Both the position numbers and the translations under genes were made by a program. The notes under the pieces were generated by a model. The model did no database searches. It saw nothing but the letters and a program-made list of their open reading frames with translations, and was not told the DNA's origin. A DNA stretch of 64,000 nt from Hordeum vulgare subsp. vulgare (Eukaryota > Streptophyta > Magnoliopsida > Poales > Poaceae), in contig NC_058523.1 of the NCBI RefSeq assembly GCF_904849725.1, positions 336,453,948-336,517,947 of the forward strand, given 5' to 3'. Positions 10,100 to 21,560 of this stretch are shown here, piece after piece. Every line of letters begins with the position of its first letter. Position 1 is the stretch's first letter.

Positions 10100-11862
10100 T
10101 GTTGGAAATATGCCCTAGAGGCAATTATAAAACGGTTATTATCATATTTCCTTGTACATGATAATCGTCTATTGTTCATGCTATAATCGTATTAACACGA
10201 AACAGTAATACATGTGTGAATAAATAGATCACTATGTGTCCCTAGCAAGCCTCTAGTTACCTAGCTCGTTGATCAATAGATGATCATGGTTTCCTGATCA
10301 TGGACATTAGATGTCATTGATAACGGGATCACATCATTGGGAGAATGATGTGATGGACAAGACCCAATACTAAGCATAGCAATAGATGGTGTTGTTCGTA
10401 TGCTAAAGCATTTCTAATGTCAAGTGTCTTTTCCTTAGACCGTGAGATTGTGCAACTCCCGGATACCATAGGACTGCTTTGGGTGTATCATACGTCACAA
10501 CATAACTGGGTGACTATCAAGGTGCACTACGGGTATCTCCGAAAGTGTCTGTTGGGTTGGTACGAATCGAGATTGGGATTTGTCACTCCGTGTGACGGAG
10601 AGGTATCTCTGGGCCCACTCGGTAGAACATCATCATGAGCTCAATGCGACTAAGGAGTTAGTCACAAGATGACGTGCTACGGAACGAGTAAAGAGACTTA
10701 CCAGTAACGAGATTGAACAAGGTATAGGTATACCGACGATCGAATCTCGGGCAAGTTCTATACCAATAGACAAAGGGAATTGTATACGGGATTGATTGAA
10801 TCCTTGACATCGTGGTTCATCTAATGGGATCATCATGGAACATGTGGGATCCACCATGGGTATCCAGACCCCGCTGATGGTTATTGGCCGGAGAGGTGTC
10901 TCGGTCATGTCTGCATGCCTCCCGAACCCGTAGGGCCTACACACTTAAGGTTCGATGACGCTAGGGTTATAGGGAATTGTTATACGAGGTTACCTAAGGT
11001 TGTTTGGAGTCCCGGATTAGATCCCGGACATCACGAGGAGTTCCAAAATGGTCCGTAGGTAAAGATTGATATATAGGATGGATGGGTTTGGACGCTGGAA
11101 ATGTTTCGGGCACCACCGGCAAAGTACCGGGACCACCGAAAGGGTTCCGGAGGCCCACCGGGAGAGGCCACAAGCCCCAGGAGGCTACATGGGCCAAGTG
11201 TGAGAGGGAACCAGCCCCTGGGTGGGTTGGTGCGCCTCCCATACCTGGGCCATGGCGCCTAAGAAGGGGAAGGGGGAACCCTAGCACAGGTGGGCCTAAG
11301 GCCCACCAGGGGGTGCGCCACCCCCTCCTCCCCTCCTGGCCGCCACCCCTCTCCCCATCTAGGGCTGCCGCCCCCTCAAGGGGGAAACCCTAAAGGGGGT
11401 GCCACCCTCCCTTCCCCTATATATAGCGGGCGTTTTGGCCATTGGAGACACGGTTTTCCATCTCTCTCTCGGCGCAGCCCTGCTCTTCTTGTTCCTCCTC
11501 TCCCACGGTGCTTGGTGAAGCCCTATCGGGAGACCTCGTTTCTCCATCGACACCACGCCGTCATGCTACCGGAGAACTTCCCCAAACTCTCCCTCCTCCT
11601 TTCTGGATCAAGGTGTGGGAGACGTCACCGGGTTGCACGTGTGTTGAACGCGGAGGTGTCGTGGTTCGGCACTAGATCAGAATCACACCGCGATCTGAAT
11701 CGTCGCGAGTACGACTCCATCAACCGCGTCATAGCAACGCTTCCGCTTAGTGATCTTCAGAGGTATGAAGATGCACTATCCCCTCTCTCTTTGCTGGTCT
11801 ATCCATAGGAAGATCTGAATATGGCGTAGGAAAATTTTGAATTTATGCTACGTTACCCAACA
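10100..11862 (+). repeat. Angela-like 3' LTR
   Basis: Direct repeat of 3031-4791, starting TGTTGGAAATATGCCC and ending TTACCCAACA. Substitutions are scattered and no large indel is seen by eye. Confidence 0.9.
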
Positions 11863-12220
11863 ACAACAACCATGGGCAGGGGGAAGTTGCACATGAACTA
11901 CTAAGCAGTTGGCCTGGGCAAAACACGAATTTGAGCATCTCGCTAGGAGGAGGTTGTTTGGGGGTGGATGTGCCATCAGTGAAAACTGCACACCCATGAT
12001 TAAAGGGAAAACTTGCACATCAACTGTCAACTACTTGCACATCAATGGCTAAATAGTTGCAACAAATGGAGAGTAAATTGCACACCAAAAAGTTTGTCAG
12101 AACATACTCATGCAAGATCTAGTTTCGAAGTGCACGTCGCAAGGATTCCAACGGTGAAAATGGATCTTAATTCTAGTGTGCGGTTTAAAAGTTGTGATTT
12201 TTTTTAATTTGAAACCCGAA
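11863..12220. mobile_element. Foldback DNA element, right portion
   Basis: Continues the GTTGCAC array interrupted by Angela (GAAGTTGCACATGAAC near 11884, with ACTTGCACATCAA variants near 12012 and 12032). It ends in the inverted counterpart of 2190-2350. With Angela removed the element would be about 1.2 kb. The right boundary is approximate. Confidence 0.5.
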
Positions 12221-12980
12221 TTAAATACATCCACACCTATTTATATGGATGCTTTGTAATAATTTTATGTTTACATGGCACTTCTTCTAATATATGGTTT
12301 TTTAAAACTAATTATTACACATTATAGATTAGAAGACAAAAAAAATCCCATTTTTGATCGGCCGATCTGGACGGCTAGCGAGTAGTCGGCCGCTCGCTAG
12401 ACCTGTCTAGTCTTTCTTCTGAAATGTTCTATTTTTTTCGTATTCCTCGTCTAATGTACTGTACAAGGAAAAGGGGAGAGAGGAAAACGCAATGCCATGG
12501 CGATTCTGCTGCAGTGTTCTGCATCCTATCGTGTTGTACGTGCAGAGAGATTTGTTGCCCATGGCCCAATTCGAGGCCGAGTGTCCATTTATTTTGAGTT
12601 TTCGAAGTGTTTCCTGCATCAACGATGATTGGTTTTGTGTTTGCTAGAAGATATAGAGAGGGATTGATGGAATAGTTGGTTGTATTGTTTGAGCCTCGTG
12701 GACATATATTAGAGTACATGATTTTTTTGAAGAACAAGACAAGCTGGAATACTTTTTAGTCTATCCTATGTTTTCAATTTAATCATCATATGCAACATTC
12801 CTCCACAGTGACAATGGTAGCAACACACATGATAAGACCAGAGAAGAATCCAAAGGTAACCCAATGGACATTCCCTCACAGTTGTAACAGTCGATGCATC
12901 ACGGAAGTCGTGGCTGGAGCGGAAACCAACGAGGTTGATCATGTATTTTCCCAAGCCAATTCTAGATGTGCACTTACCTA
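12221..12980. other. AT-rich unassigned segment with a short stem-loop
   Basis: No gene or element recognised. CTAGCGAG at 12375-12382 pairs with CTCGCTAG at 12393-12400 across a 10-nt loop. The palindrome GATCGGCCGATC lies just before, at about 12356-12367. Short ORFs on both strands show no known motif. Confidence 0.4.
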
Positions 12981-14130
12981 AAAGGATTTCGCCCCTCTTT
13001 ATAGAAAAAGGAAACCACCATGGCCACAAGTACAACCTAAGTTCAGATCTCAACACAAACATGAGGTAGCACTACACAAAGTATGAGAAGGTTCCGCGGA
13101 GGGCACACCTCAAAAAGCCCAAAAAATAAAAAATAAATGCGGGATCACAGCAAGTGAAGCGAAGAAGCTAAGAGAAGCTAATCCGGCTCACGTGGTGGTG
13201 GGGGAAGCATCGACGCCAAGCGGAGGGCCATCGCCCTAGGATCAACAGTAATGGCGTTGGTGTCATCCTGGTCCCAGTGATGGCTAAGCGGCCACCAGAG
13301 TTGCAAGTAACCACACATTTTGAACACCACAGTAGTTGCATGTCAAAGAGGAACATGTCGGATCACCAGCTTATTTCGAACCATCCACAACATCCAAGCA
13401 AGAACCCCAATGATGAGCCATTTAATGTGGGGTCCAATTGGGGGAGTCCTGGATCTTGGCGAACAAGTCAGGGAAGTTGGCGTTACACCAACGCCCACCA
13501 ATGGCCTCGGGGAGGCAACCCCAGAGGAACTGAGCAGACACGCACAAGAAGAAGATGTGGTTTGAATCTTCAGCAGTCCCACAAAGGGGACAAGTCCCAT
13601 TGCCCGAGCCATTGCAGTTAAGCACCTCCACACCAGACGGGACACGGCCACGAATCCATTGCCACAGGAAGATCCTGATCTTGAGGGGAGCCTAATCGAC
13701 TAGATCAACTCGAGGGGATAAGGGGCAGGTGTAGTAGTGATGGCTCGATAAAGAGACTTCATGGCGAAATTGCCCAATGGCTCTAGATGCCACGAGATGC
13801 AATCGGCTATCTAGTCTAAGTCCTTCTCGTGAAGGGCGACGATCTCAAGGAGCTCATGCCACACGATCAGATCATCAGGCCCAAATGGCCGCCGGAAGGG
13901 AAGACGCCCAAGGTCAGTAAGGTCTGCCTCGAAGGATATCCTAGGGTCTATGCCAATGGCAAATAGGGCCCGAAAGCTGGCCGTGAAAGGAGCTTACCCT
14001 ACCCACCGATCAAACCAGAACAGGGTGGATGTCTCGATCCCACCGCAATGGAGGTCCCGATTCGGAGGAAAGGGAGCACCTGGATGACAGACTGCTAGAA
14101 CTGGGAGCCTCGAGACCTTTGACAGAAAGC
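12981..14130 (-). pseudogene. LINE retrotransposon 3' end: ORF2 C-terminus and 3' UTR
   Basis: On the minus strand ORF2 ends at a TAG at 13179-13181 (PPPPREPD, stop). Upstream lie WLIIGVLAWMLWMVRNK and the RT-associated zinc-binding domain (zf-RVT) CPLCGTAEDSNHIFFLC near 13500-13570. Before that come KIRIFLWQWIRGRVPSG and, near 14000, STLFWFDRWVG. Stops and frame changes are frequent (after FDRWVG, after HEKDLD, between DSPNWTPH and IKWLI). The 3' end near 12981 carries TATAAAGAGGGGCGAAATCC, resembling the GCGGGGCGAAAGCC word at the ends of Triticeae LINEs. No poly(A) tail or target duplication was found. The 5' part is missing. Confidence 0.7.
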
Positions 14131-14960
14131 AAGCGGCATATATAAGGCATTTAGAGTGGCTTCACAAAGAGTATAGAGTTATCCACAAGGGTGCGTGGAC
14201 TCATGTCGATTGCTTTGACCTAATGCCAAGTGAGGCTGTTGATGGTGCATTCGACAACTCTATTAGGGAGACCATTGGAGCACACTTAAATTATGTCCCT
14301 CTGCATGACCGAGTGATGTGTTTATCTTGTGTCTCTCTTTTGAAATATGCACATTTATCATTTCTTCTTGAATGGTGTGCCACATACATTCTATTCAGGG
14401 TACAGAGCTATGGAGATGTATCAATGTTAGTAGTGTGGTGCTTGGCCGCACCCTTGGTCCATAAATAGACAAACGTGTTAGGGGTACTGTGCAGGTTAGA
14501 GGCCTAATTAATATGAACTTGTTATTTCGTTGTAACCCTTTTTCCATATTAACATGTTAGTGTATTTCGTTGTGCAGAAGGTCGTGAATCGTTGTCGCAC
14601 CCTAGCCGCTTTACTTTCTTGCCATGGTGCTTCATCCACGGATGTGCGGGCACGTGCTTAGTATAGAATGGATGTGCTTTCTTCCGCTTGTGCATCTTCG
14701 AGCGGAGCTCGGGCTACGAAGAGTAAAACATGACTTGATGAAGATGAAGAGGAGATAGACGATGAAGTACATCCGGACTATGTGGAGCTCGGGGCTTTGC
14801 AGATGGAAGAAGCTCCGCAACCAAGTCAACCTTCTCAACCGTCAGATCAAGGAGGACGAGCTAGTTCAAGAACCAACCGATGTCCAATATGGCAGAGCAC
14901 TCCAGAGGGATACAATAACAAGGAGAAGTTGCCTTCAAAAAGAGGGGGCAAATGAAGTGA
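14131..14960 (+). pseudogene. Plant-mobile-domain-like transposon gene fragments
   Basis: A plus-strand frame from 14142 reads AYIRHLEWLHKEYRVIHKG and continues to HLNYVPLHDRV, resembling the end of the plant mobile domain found in PP7-long-form and Mutator-associated proteins. A second fragment near 14758-14955 reads DDEVHPDYVELGALQMEEAP then SQPSQPSDQGG, like the low-complexity tail of such proteins. The gap between them has no coding signal. The assignment is from general resemblance only; another transposon protein is possible. Confidence 0.35.
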
Positions 14961-15107
14961 CGACTGATCTTTTATGTTTACTGAACTTGTCATGTAACTT
15001 TGTGTCTCCCTGCCAAAAGAGGGAAGAAATGAATGTGTGAACTTGCTATGTTTTATGTCTCGTGGTTTGTTAGTACTCTGTCTCCTTGCCTTGTTAAGTT
15101 TTATGTC

Positions 15108-15440
15108 AGCTGCATTTTGTAATTTTATTGTGAAAATATGTGCTATGTGCCATTCAACGATGGACTTGGCATTTTTGTGACTGCCATTGTTGGCGAGAAA
15201 TGCCATTGGTAAAAAGGCGTTTCCATGTATGCCGGCAATGCCAGTAGTCCCTCGCGTTTCCATCCCACAGAGAAACGTTCCTGCCGCATGGCTCTCCCAA
15301 CCTTGTCTTAAGGGAATGCCATGGTATCCTTTAGTGTTTACACGTGGGCATTGAACACCAACTGACCTGGCGTTTCCAGGAAACATGGCAACGCCAAGCA
15401 TTTTGGCATTTTGCTTCGAACAGAAAATGTCCAAGTGATG
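15108..15440. repeat. Segment rich in TGCCAT/TGGCATT words
   Basis: Words such as TTGGCATT, TGCCATT, GGCGTTTCC and their complements recur in both orientations over about 330 bp, as in subterminal regions of DNA transposons. The long minus-strand ORF across it has no recognisable domain and I do not call it a gene. Confidence 0.35.
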
Positions 15441-16197
15441 ATGTACAATCACATTTTGTGGTACACTTCAAACATGACATAACACATAGCACTTAAGGGT
15501 ACACATAGAGGAGTCCATAGAAATTTAGAGTTCACACGGAGGATTCCATAGCAATTAAAAGTTCAAAGATCATAATCTAGGCAACGAGACAGTTCAAAAT
15601 AAAATGCATGATGAGAACCACATTGCTCTATTGTGTAGAGGAAGGCCCCTTTCCCTTCTTATTATTCCTTTCTTCTTATTCCTCATCCTCTTTTTTCCTT
15701 ATGAGATGAGCCTCATGACCCCACCCTCTCTATGAATAGCTTATTCTCCCTCTCTTTGTTTCCCTTGTTAATAGCAGAAAGTTTCTTCCATTTCTCTTCA
15801 AAATCATTTTACATTGCGCAACTGCCATCTTACTTGTAGTTTCCATCTTCTTCCTCATAGGGAGAGCTTGAAATGTCATTTTGTCTTGTTCCTTCTGAGA
15901 TTCTGCGAACTCCTATTTCTTTTTCCTTTCTAGTGCGGCTGCATCCTCCTCTCGCCTTCCATGCAATCTTCTCACACCACCCCGACATCTCACCTTCCTC
16001 ATCCTTCTCCTCCACCCCCTTCAGTGTTTCCTTGTTGGGTTGAGAAGGCGCCATATCTAAAAAAAATTGAGCGACATTAGTTTGTAAGGACAAAAACAAC
16101 AAGGAAAATATATATTAAAATGTAGGCACATACATAAATGGTACATCTAGGTATGCAAACATTACTCTAGCAATACCATGTGCTATACACATGAAAC
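15441..16197. other. Unassigned decayed DNA, possible transposon ORF on minus strand
   Basis: A minus-strand frame from 16102 to 15830 is rich in Glu, Lys and Arg (EEKDEEGEMSGW) and continues past stops to about 15660. It vaguely resembles the charged tail of the second protein of PIF/Harbinger elements, but I cannot confirm that. No terminal repeats found. Confidence 0.25.
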
Positions 16198-16616
16198 TAT
16201 TGGGGAACGTCGCATGGGAAACAAAAAAATCCTTCGCTCACCAAGATCAATCTATGGAGACTAACATCTATGAGAGGGGGAAGTGCATCTACATACCCTT
16301 GTAGATTGCTAAGCAGAAGCGTATATAACATGGTTGATGTAGTCGAACGTCTTTGTGATCCAATTACGATCCTTCCCGCGATCTCATCACGATCCGTCAT
16401 GCGATCCCATCACGATCAACCCCGATCTAGTGCTGAACGGACGGCACCTCTGCGTTCAACACACGTACAGCTCGATGACGCCTTCACCTCCTAGATCCAG
16501 CGAGCAATGGTGAGTAGAGATTGAGTACTCCGGCAGCACAATGGCATGGTGGCGGTGGTGGTGGTGCAATTTTGGCACGGCTTCACCGAGCACTGCTACG
16601 ATCACTATGGTGGAGA

Positions 16617-16665
<49 letters not shown>

Positions 16666-18038
16666 TTACTACTACGAGAGAGAGAGAGAGAGAGAGAGAG
16701 AGGTAGGGCGCCACCAAGCAATTGTGTATTGGCTGTCTCCCTGTCCCTCTGTATTTATAGGAGGAAGGGGTATGTAGGGCTAGACTTGGCCCCTCCTCCA
16801 AGGAGAGAAGGTTCAGCCGAACTAGGGAGGAGTCCTCCTCCCACAAGGGAGGAGGACACCCTAGGGAGGACTCCTCCTCCACCAAGGAACTTCCTCCCAC
16901 CTACCCTTGGGCGCATGGGCCTCTTGGGGTCAGCTGGCCAATCACACCAGGGGCTGGTGTGCCACTTCTCAGGCCCCTGTGGCCCTCGGGATGGGTGGGC
17001 CCCTCCCGGTGGACCTCCGGAACCGTTTCGGCACTCCTGGTACAATATCGGAAAACCTCGAAACTATTCTGGAACCCGAATGCCACTTTCCTATATATAA
17101 ATCTTTACCCCTAGACCATTTCGGAGATACTTGTGACGTGTGGGATCTCATCTGGGACTCCAAACAACCTTCAGTAACCAGCACTATAACTCAACTACCT
17201 TTATATCGTCACTATACCTTAAGTGTGCAGACCATGCGGGTTTGAGAACTATGCAGACATGACCGAGACACTCTTCGGTTAATAACCAATAGCATGACCT
17301 GAATGCCCATAGTGGCTCCTACATATTCTATGAAGATCTTTATCAGTTGAACCATGATGTCAAGGATTCAATCAATCCCGTATACTATTCCCTTTGTCCA
17401 TCGATATGTTACTTGCTCGAGATTAGATCGTCGGTATCTGTATACCTAGTTCAATCTCGTTATGAGAAAGCCTCTTTACTCGTTCCATAATACAAGATCC
17501 CATCACTAACTCCTTAGTCACATTACTTGCAAGCTTGTTGTGATGTTGTATTACCGAGTGGGCCCTAGATTCACGCCAATCCAATAGACACCTTCGGAGA
17601 TACCTATAGAGCACCTTTATAGTCACCCAATTACGTTGTGATGTTTGATACACACAAGGCATTCCTCCGGTGCCCGGGAGTTGCATGATCTCATGGTCAT
17701 AGAAACAAATACTTGACATGCAATAAACAGTAGCAATAAACTGACATGAGCATACGCTATGTTCGTAATTTGTGTCTTGTCCATCACATCATTCTCCTAA
17801 TGATGTGATCCCGTTATCAAATGACAACTCATGTCTATGGCCAGGAAACCTTGACCATCTTTGATCAACGAGCCAGCCCATGAGAGGCTCACTAGTGACG
17901 TAGTGTTGTCTATGTATCCACACATGTATTTGAGTTTACAATCAATACAGTTATGGCATGGATAATAAACGATTATCATGAACAAGGAAAATATAATAAT
18001 AACTAACTTATTATTGCCTCTATGGCATATTTCCAACA
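16198..18038 (-). repeat. WIS-like 3' LTR
   Basis: 1,841 bp ending on the plus strand with GGCATATTTCCAACA (TGTTGGAAATATGCC on the element strand). It matches the truncated 5' LTR at 36986-37623 with many substitutions, and contains a compound microsatellite at 16618-16702. Confidence 0.88.
16618..16702. repeat. Compound microsatellite (CTA)16 ... (GA)13
   Basis: Sixteen CTA units (16618-16665), a short TTACTACTAC interruption, then about 13 GA units (16676-16702). The same place in the partner LTR (37376-37390) has only TTACTAT followed by (GA)4. Long Leu, Tyr or Thr ORFs across it are repeat translations. Confidence 0.95.
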
Positions 18039-18055
18039 TCCTCCCACTTGCACTA
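18039..18055 (-). other. WIS-like polypurine tract
   Basis: TCCTCCCACTTGCACTA on the plus strand is AGTGCAAGTGGGAGGA-type on the element strand, directly next to the 3' LTR. It is better preserved than in the Angela copy. Confidence 0.75.
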
Positions 18056-21000
18056 GAGTCAATAATCTAGTTCACATCACTATGTTATTCACACCCAATA
18101 AGTTCTGGGGTTTTATCATGTTTTTCTTGTGAGAGATGTTTTAGTCAACGGGCCTGAACATTTAAAAATCTCTATGTCATACTGTAGATGCTGCTACCAC
18201 ACTCCATTTAGAACTATTCGAAACGACTACTCCACTATATGAATCTGGTTTGCTACTTAAAATCATCTAAATTGCTGTCAAAGCTTGCATCGACATAACC
18301 CTTTACGACGAACTCTTTTATCACCTCCATAATCGAGAAACATTTCCTTAGTCCTCAAGTTACTAAGGATAATCTTGACCGATGTCTAGTGATCCGTTGC
18401 TGGATCAGTCTTGTACCCCTTGACGGACTCATGGCAAGGCACACATCAGGTGCGGTACACAACATGACATACTATAGAGCCTACGGCTAAGGCATAGGGG
18501 TCGACCTTCGTCCTTTCTCTTTCTTTTGTCGTGGTCGAGCTTTGAGTCTTACTCAAATTCACACCTTACAACACAGCCAAGAACTCCTTCTTTGGCCGAT
18601 CTATTTCGAACTCCTTCAAAATCTTGTCAAGCTATGTATTCATTTAAAAGTTTTATCAAGTGTCTTGATCTATCTCTATAGATCTTTATGCTCAATGTTC
18701 AAGTAGCTTTATCCAGGTTTTACTTTGAAAAATTCCTTTCAAACATCCCTCTATGCTTTACAGAAATCCTACATCATTTCAGATCATCAATATGTCAACC
18801 ACATATACTCATTAGAAATTCTATATATATTGCTCCCACTCACTTTCTTGTAAATACAAGTTTCTCATAAACTATGTATATACCTAGAAGCTTTGATCAT
18901 CTCATCAAATTGTATATTCCAACTCCGAGATGCTTGTTACAGTCCATAGAAGGATCGCTCGATCTTGCATACTTGTCAACATCCTTAGGATCGACAAAAT
19001 GTTCACGTTGTATCACATACAACCTTTGCTCAAGGAAACCGTCGTTGAAACAATGTTTTGACCACCATCTGCAAGATTTCATAATTAAAAAATGCAACAA
19101 CTACAAACAAAATTCCAACAAACTTTAGCATCGCTACGGGTGAGAAAGTCTCATCGTAGTGAACTCCTTGAACTTGTCGGAAATCTCTTTGCAACAAGTC
19201 AAGATTTCTAAACATTTACCATCATCGTCTGTCTTCCTTTTAAAGATCCATTTGTACTTAATAGCCTTATGACTAGCAAGTAGTTCTTACAAAGTTCACA
19301 CTTTGTTTTCATACATGGATCCTATCTCGGATTTCGTGGCCTCCAGCCGTTTGTCAGAATCCGGGCCCACCATTGCTTCTCCATAGCTCGTAGGTTCATT
19401 GTTGTCCAACAACATGACCTCCAAGCTAGGATTACCATACCACTCTGGAACAGTACGTGTCCTTGTTGACCTACAAGGTTTGGTAGTAACTTGATCTGAA
19501 GCTTCATGATCATCAACATTGGCTTCCTCTTTAATTTGGTGTAGGCGCCATAGGAACAACTTCATGTACCCTCCTACACTCTGTTTGAAGTGACAGTTCA
19601 AAAACCTCATCAAGTTCCACCATCCTCCCACTTCTTTCGAGAGAAATTCTTTCTCGAGAAAGGACCCATTTTTCAGCAACCAATACTTTGCTTTTGGATC
19701 TGAGATAGGAGGTATACCCAACTATTTTGGGTATCCTATAAACATGCATTTATCCGCCTTGAGTTTGAGCTTATCAGGATAAAGCGCTTTGACATAAGCA
19801 TTATAACCCCAAACTTTAAGAAACGACAACTTAGGTTTCTCTAAACCATAGTTCATACGGTGTCAGCTCAACGAAATGAAACGGTGCTCTATTTAAATTG
19901 AATGTGATTATCTCTAATGCATAACCCTAAACCGACAGTGGTAAATCAATAAGTGACATCATATTATGTACCATATCTAATAGGGAACGACCACGACATT
20001 TAGACACACCATCACACTATGGTGTTCCAGGCGGCATGAGTTGTGAAACAATTTCCACATTGTCTTAAATGTATACCAAACTCGCAACTTAGATATTCAT
20101 CTCTACGATCATATCATAGACATATCATCCTCTTGTCATGACGATCTTCAACTTCACTCTGAAATCAATTGAACTCTTCAATATTTCAGACTTTTGACTT
20201 ATCAAGTAAATACACCTGTATCCACTCAAATTGTTTGTGAAGTAAGAACATGATGATATCCACTGCGTGCTTTAGCACTCATTGGACTGCACACATCAAA
20301 ATGTATTATTTCCAATAAGTTACTTGCTCATTCCATCTCACTCGAAAACGAGGCCTTCAGTCATCTTTCCCGTGTGGCATGGCTTGCATGTCTCAAGTGA
20401 TTCGAAATCAGGTGAGTCCAAAAGGATCCATCTGCATGGAGTTTCTTCATGCGTTTACACCAATAGACATGGTTCGCATGTCTGAAACGATTCAAAAATG
20501 AGTGAGTCCGAAAATCCTTCAGCATGAGTGAATCCGAAGATCCATGTTTTATACCAACATGACTTCAGAAGCAGTGCCACAAGTAAGTTGTACTATCATT
20601 ACTACTTATTATCTTTTGGCATTGATATTATGAATATGTGTATTACTATGATCGATATTCAATAAACCATTCACGTTAGGTGCATGACCATTAAATGTAT
20701 TATTCATGTAAACATAATAACCATTATTCCCAGGCTTAAATGAATAACCGTATTTCAAAAACATGATCCAATCATGTCCATGCTCAACGGAAACAACATT
20801 TGTTTAGGTTCAACACTAATCCAGAAGGTAGAGGGAGCGTGCGACGATGATCACATCAACCTTGGAAACACTTCCAACACACATCGTCACCACACCTTTA
20901 GCTAGTCTCCGTTTATTCCGTAGCTTTTATTTTGAGTTACCAATATTTAGCAATTGAACCGATACCCAATACCCAGGTGCTACTATACACATCAATAACA

Positions 21001-21560
21001 CGTATATATAGTATACTTCTGTTGACGTTGCGAGCCTCCTTATCTACCAAGTATCTAGGGAAGTACTGCCTCAGTGGCCATTCCCCTCATCATAGAAGCA
21101 CTTAGTCTCGAGGTTGGGTTCAACCTTGGGTTTTTTCATTGGAGTGACAACTCACTTGTCATTCTCGAAGTTTCGTGTCTTTCCCTCACCGCTTTTGAAA
21201 CTAGTGGTTTTACTGACTATGAACACTTGATGCTCTTTCTTGATTTCTACCTACGCGGTGTCAAACATTGGGAATAGCTCGGGGATCATCTTCTACATAC
21301 CTCGTTTGCTATAGTTCATCACGAAGCTCGGTAGCTTGGGGTAGCACACTGAGCGGTGCATTAAGGACATAAGCCTTTTGTGCAGCAATGAGGACAATTC
21401 TTAGTTTACGGACTAAGTCCGCATAATTGCTACTATCATCTTTCAACTTAGTTTTTCTCTAGGAACATATAAAAATTTAGGGGAGCTACGACGCAAGCTA
21501 ATCATGTGTAACATAATTTGCAAAGACATTTTCCCTATGTTCATGATAATGAGTTCAATT
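18056..21560 (-). pseudogene. WIS-like pol and gag remnants
   Basis: Read on the minus strand from right to left. Gag traces near 21080-21270 retain the KTTSFK and LETKCFY words before a ruined zinc knuckle. Integrase traces near 20000-20100 read EFGIHLRQCG and PPGTPQ. The linker 19721-19296 includes NGSFLEKEFLSKEV and SYGEAMVGPDSDK. RT pieces at 19215-19030 include RQVQGVHYDETFSPVAMLK. The RNase H tail (PLTK) lies near 18150. Frames change repeatedly and stops are common, so nothing is expressible. The domain order is Copia. Confidence 0.8.

Larger units (their letters stand above)
3031..11862 (+). mobile_element. Angela-like Ty1/Copia retrotransposon, full length but dead
   Basis: 8,832 bp bounded by two direct LTRs of 1,761 and 1,763 bp that begin TGTTGGAAATATGCCC and end ACCCAACA. 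Order inside is leader, gag, protease, integrase, reverse transcriptase, RNase H and polypurine tract, which is the Copia order. The coding region has several stops and frameshifts. Over the first ~650 bp the LTRs differ at roughly 5% of positions by eye, so the insertion is old. No matching 5-bp target duplication is visible (AGCAT on the left, ACAAC on the right). Confidence 0.88.

Noticed and set aside
12766..13062. Minus-strand ORF of 98 codons near the LINE end
   Set aside because: It overlaps the LINE 3' end, has unusual composition and no known motif.
14847..15452. 201-codon minus-strand ORF
   Set aside because: It spans the TGCCAT-rich repeat and overlaps the better supported plus-strand transposon fragment. 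No domain recognised.
16521..16777. Poly-Tyr, poly-Leu and poly-Thr ORFs across the CTA/GA microsatellite
   Set aside because: Microsatellite translation, absent from the partner LTR.
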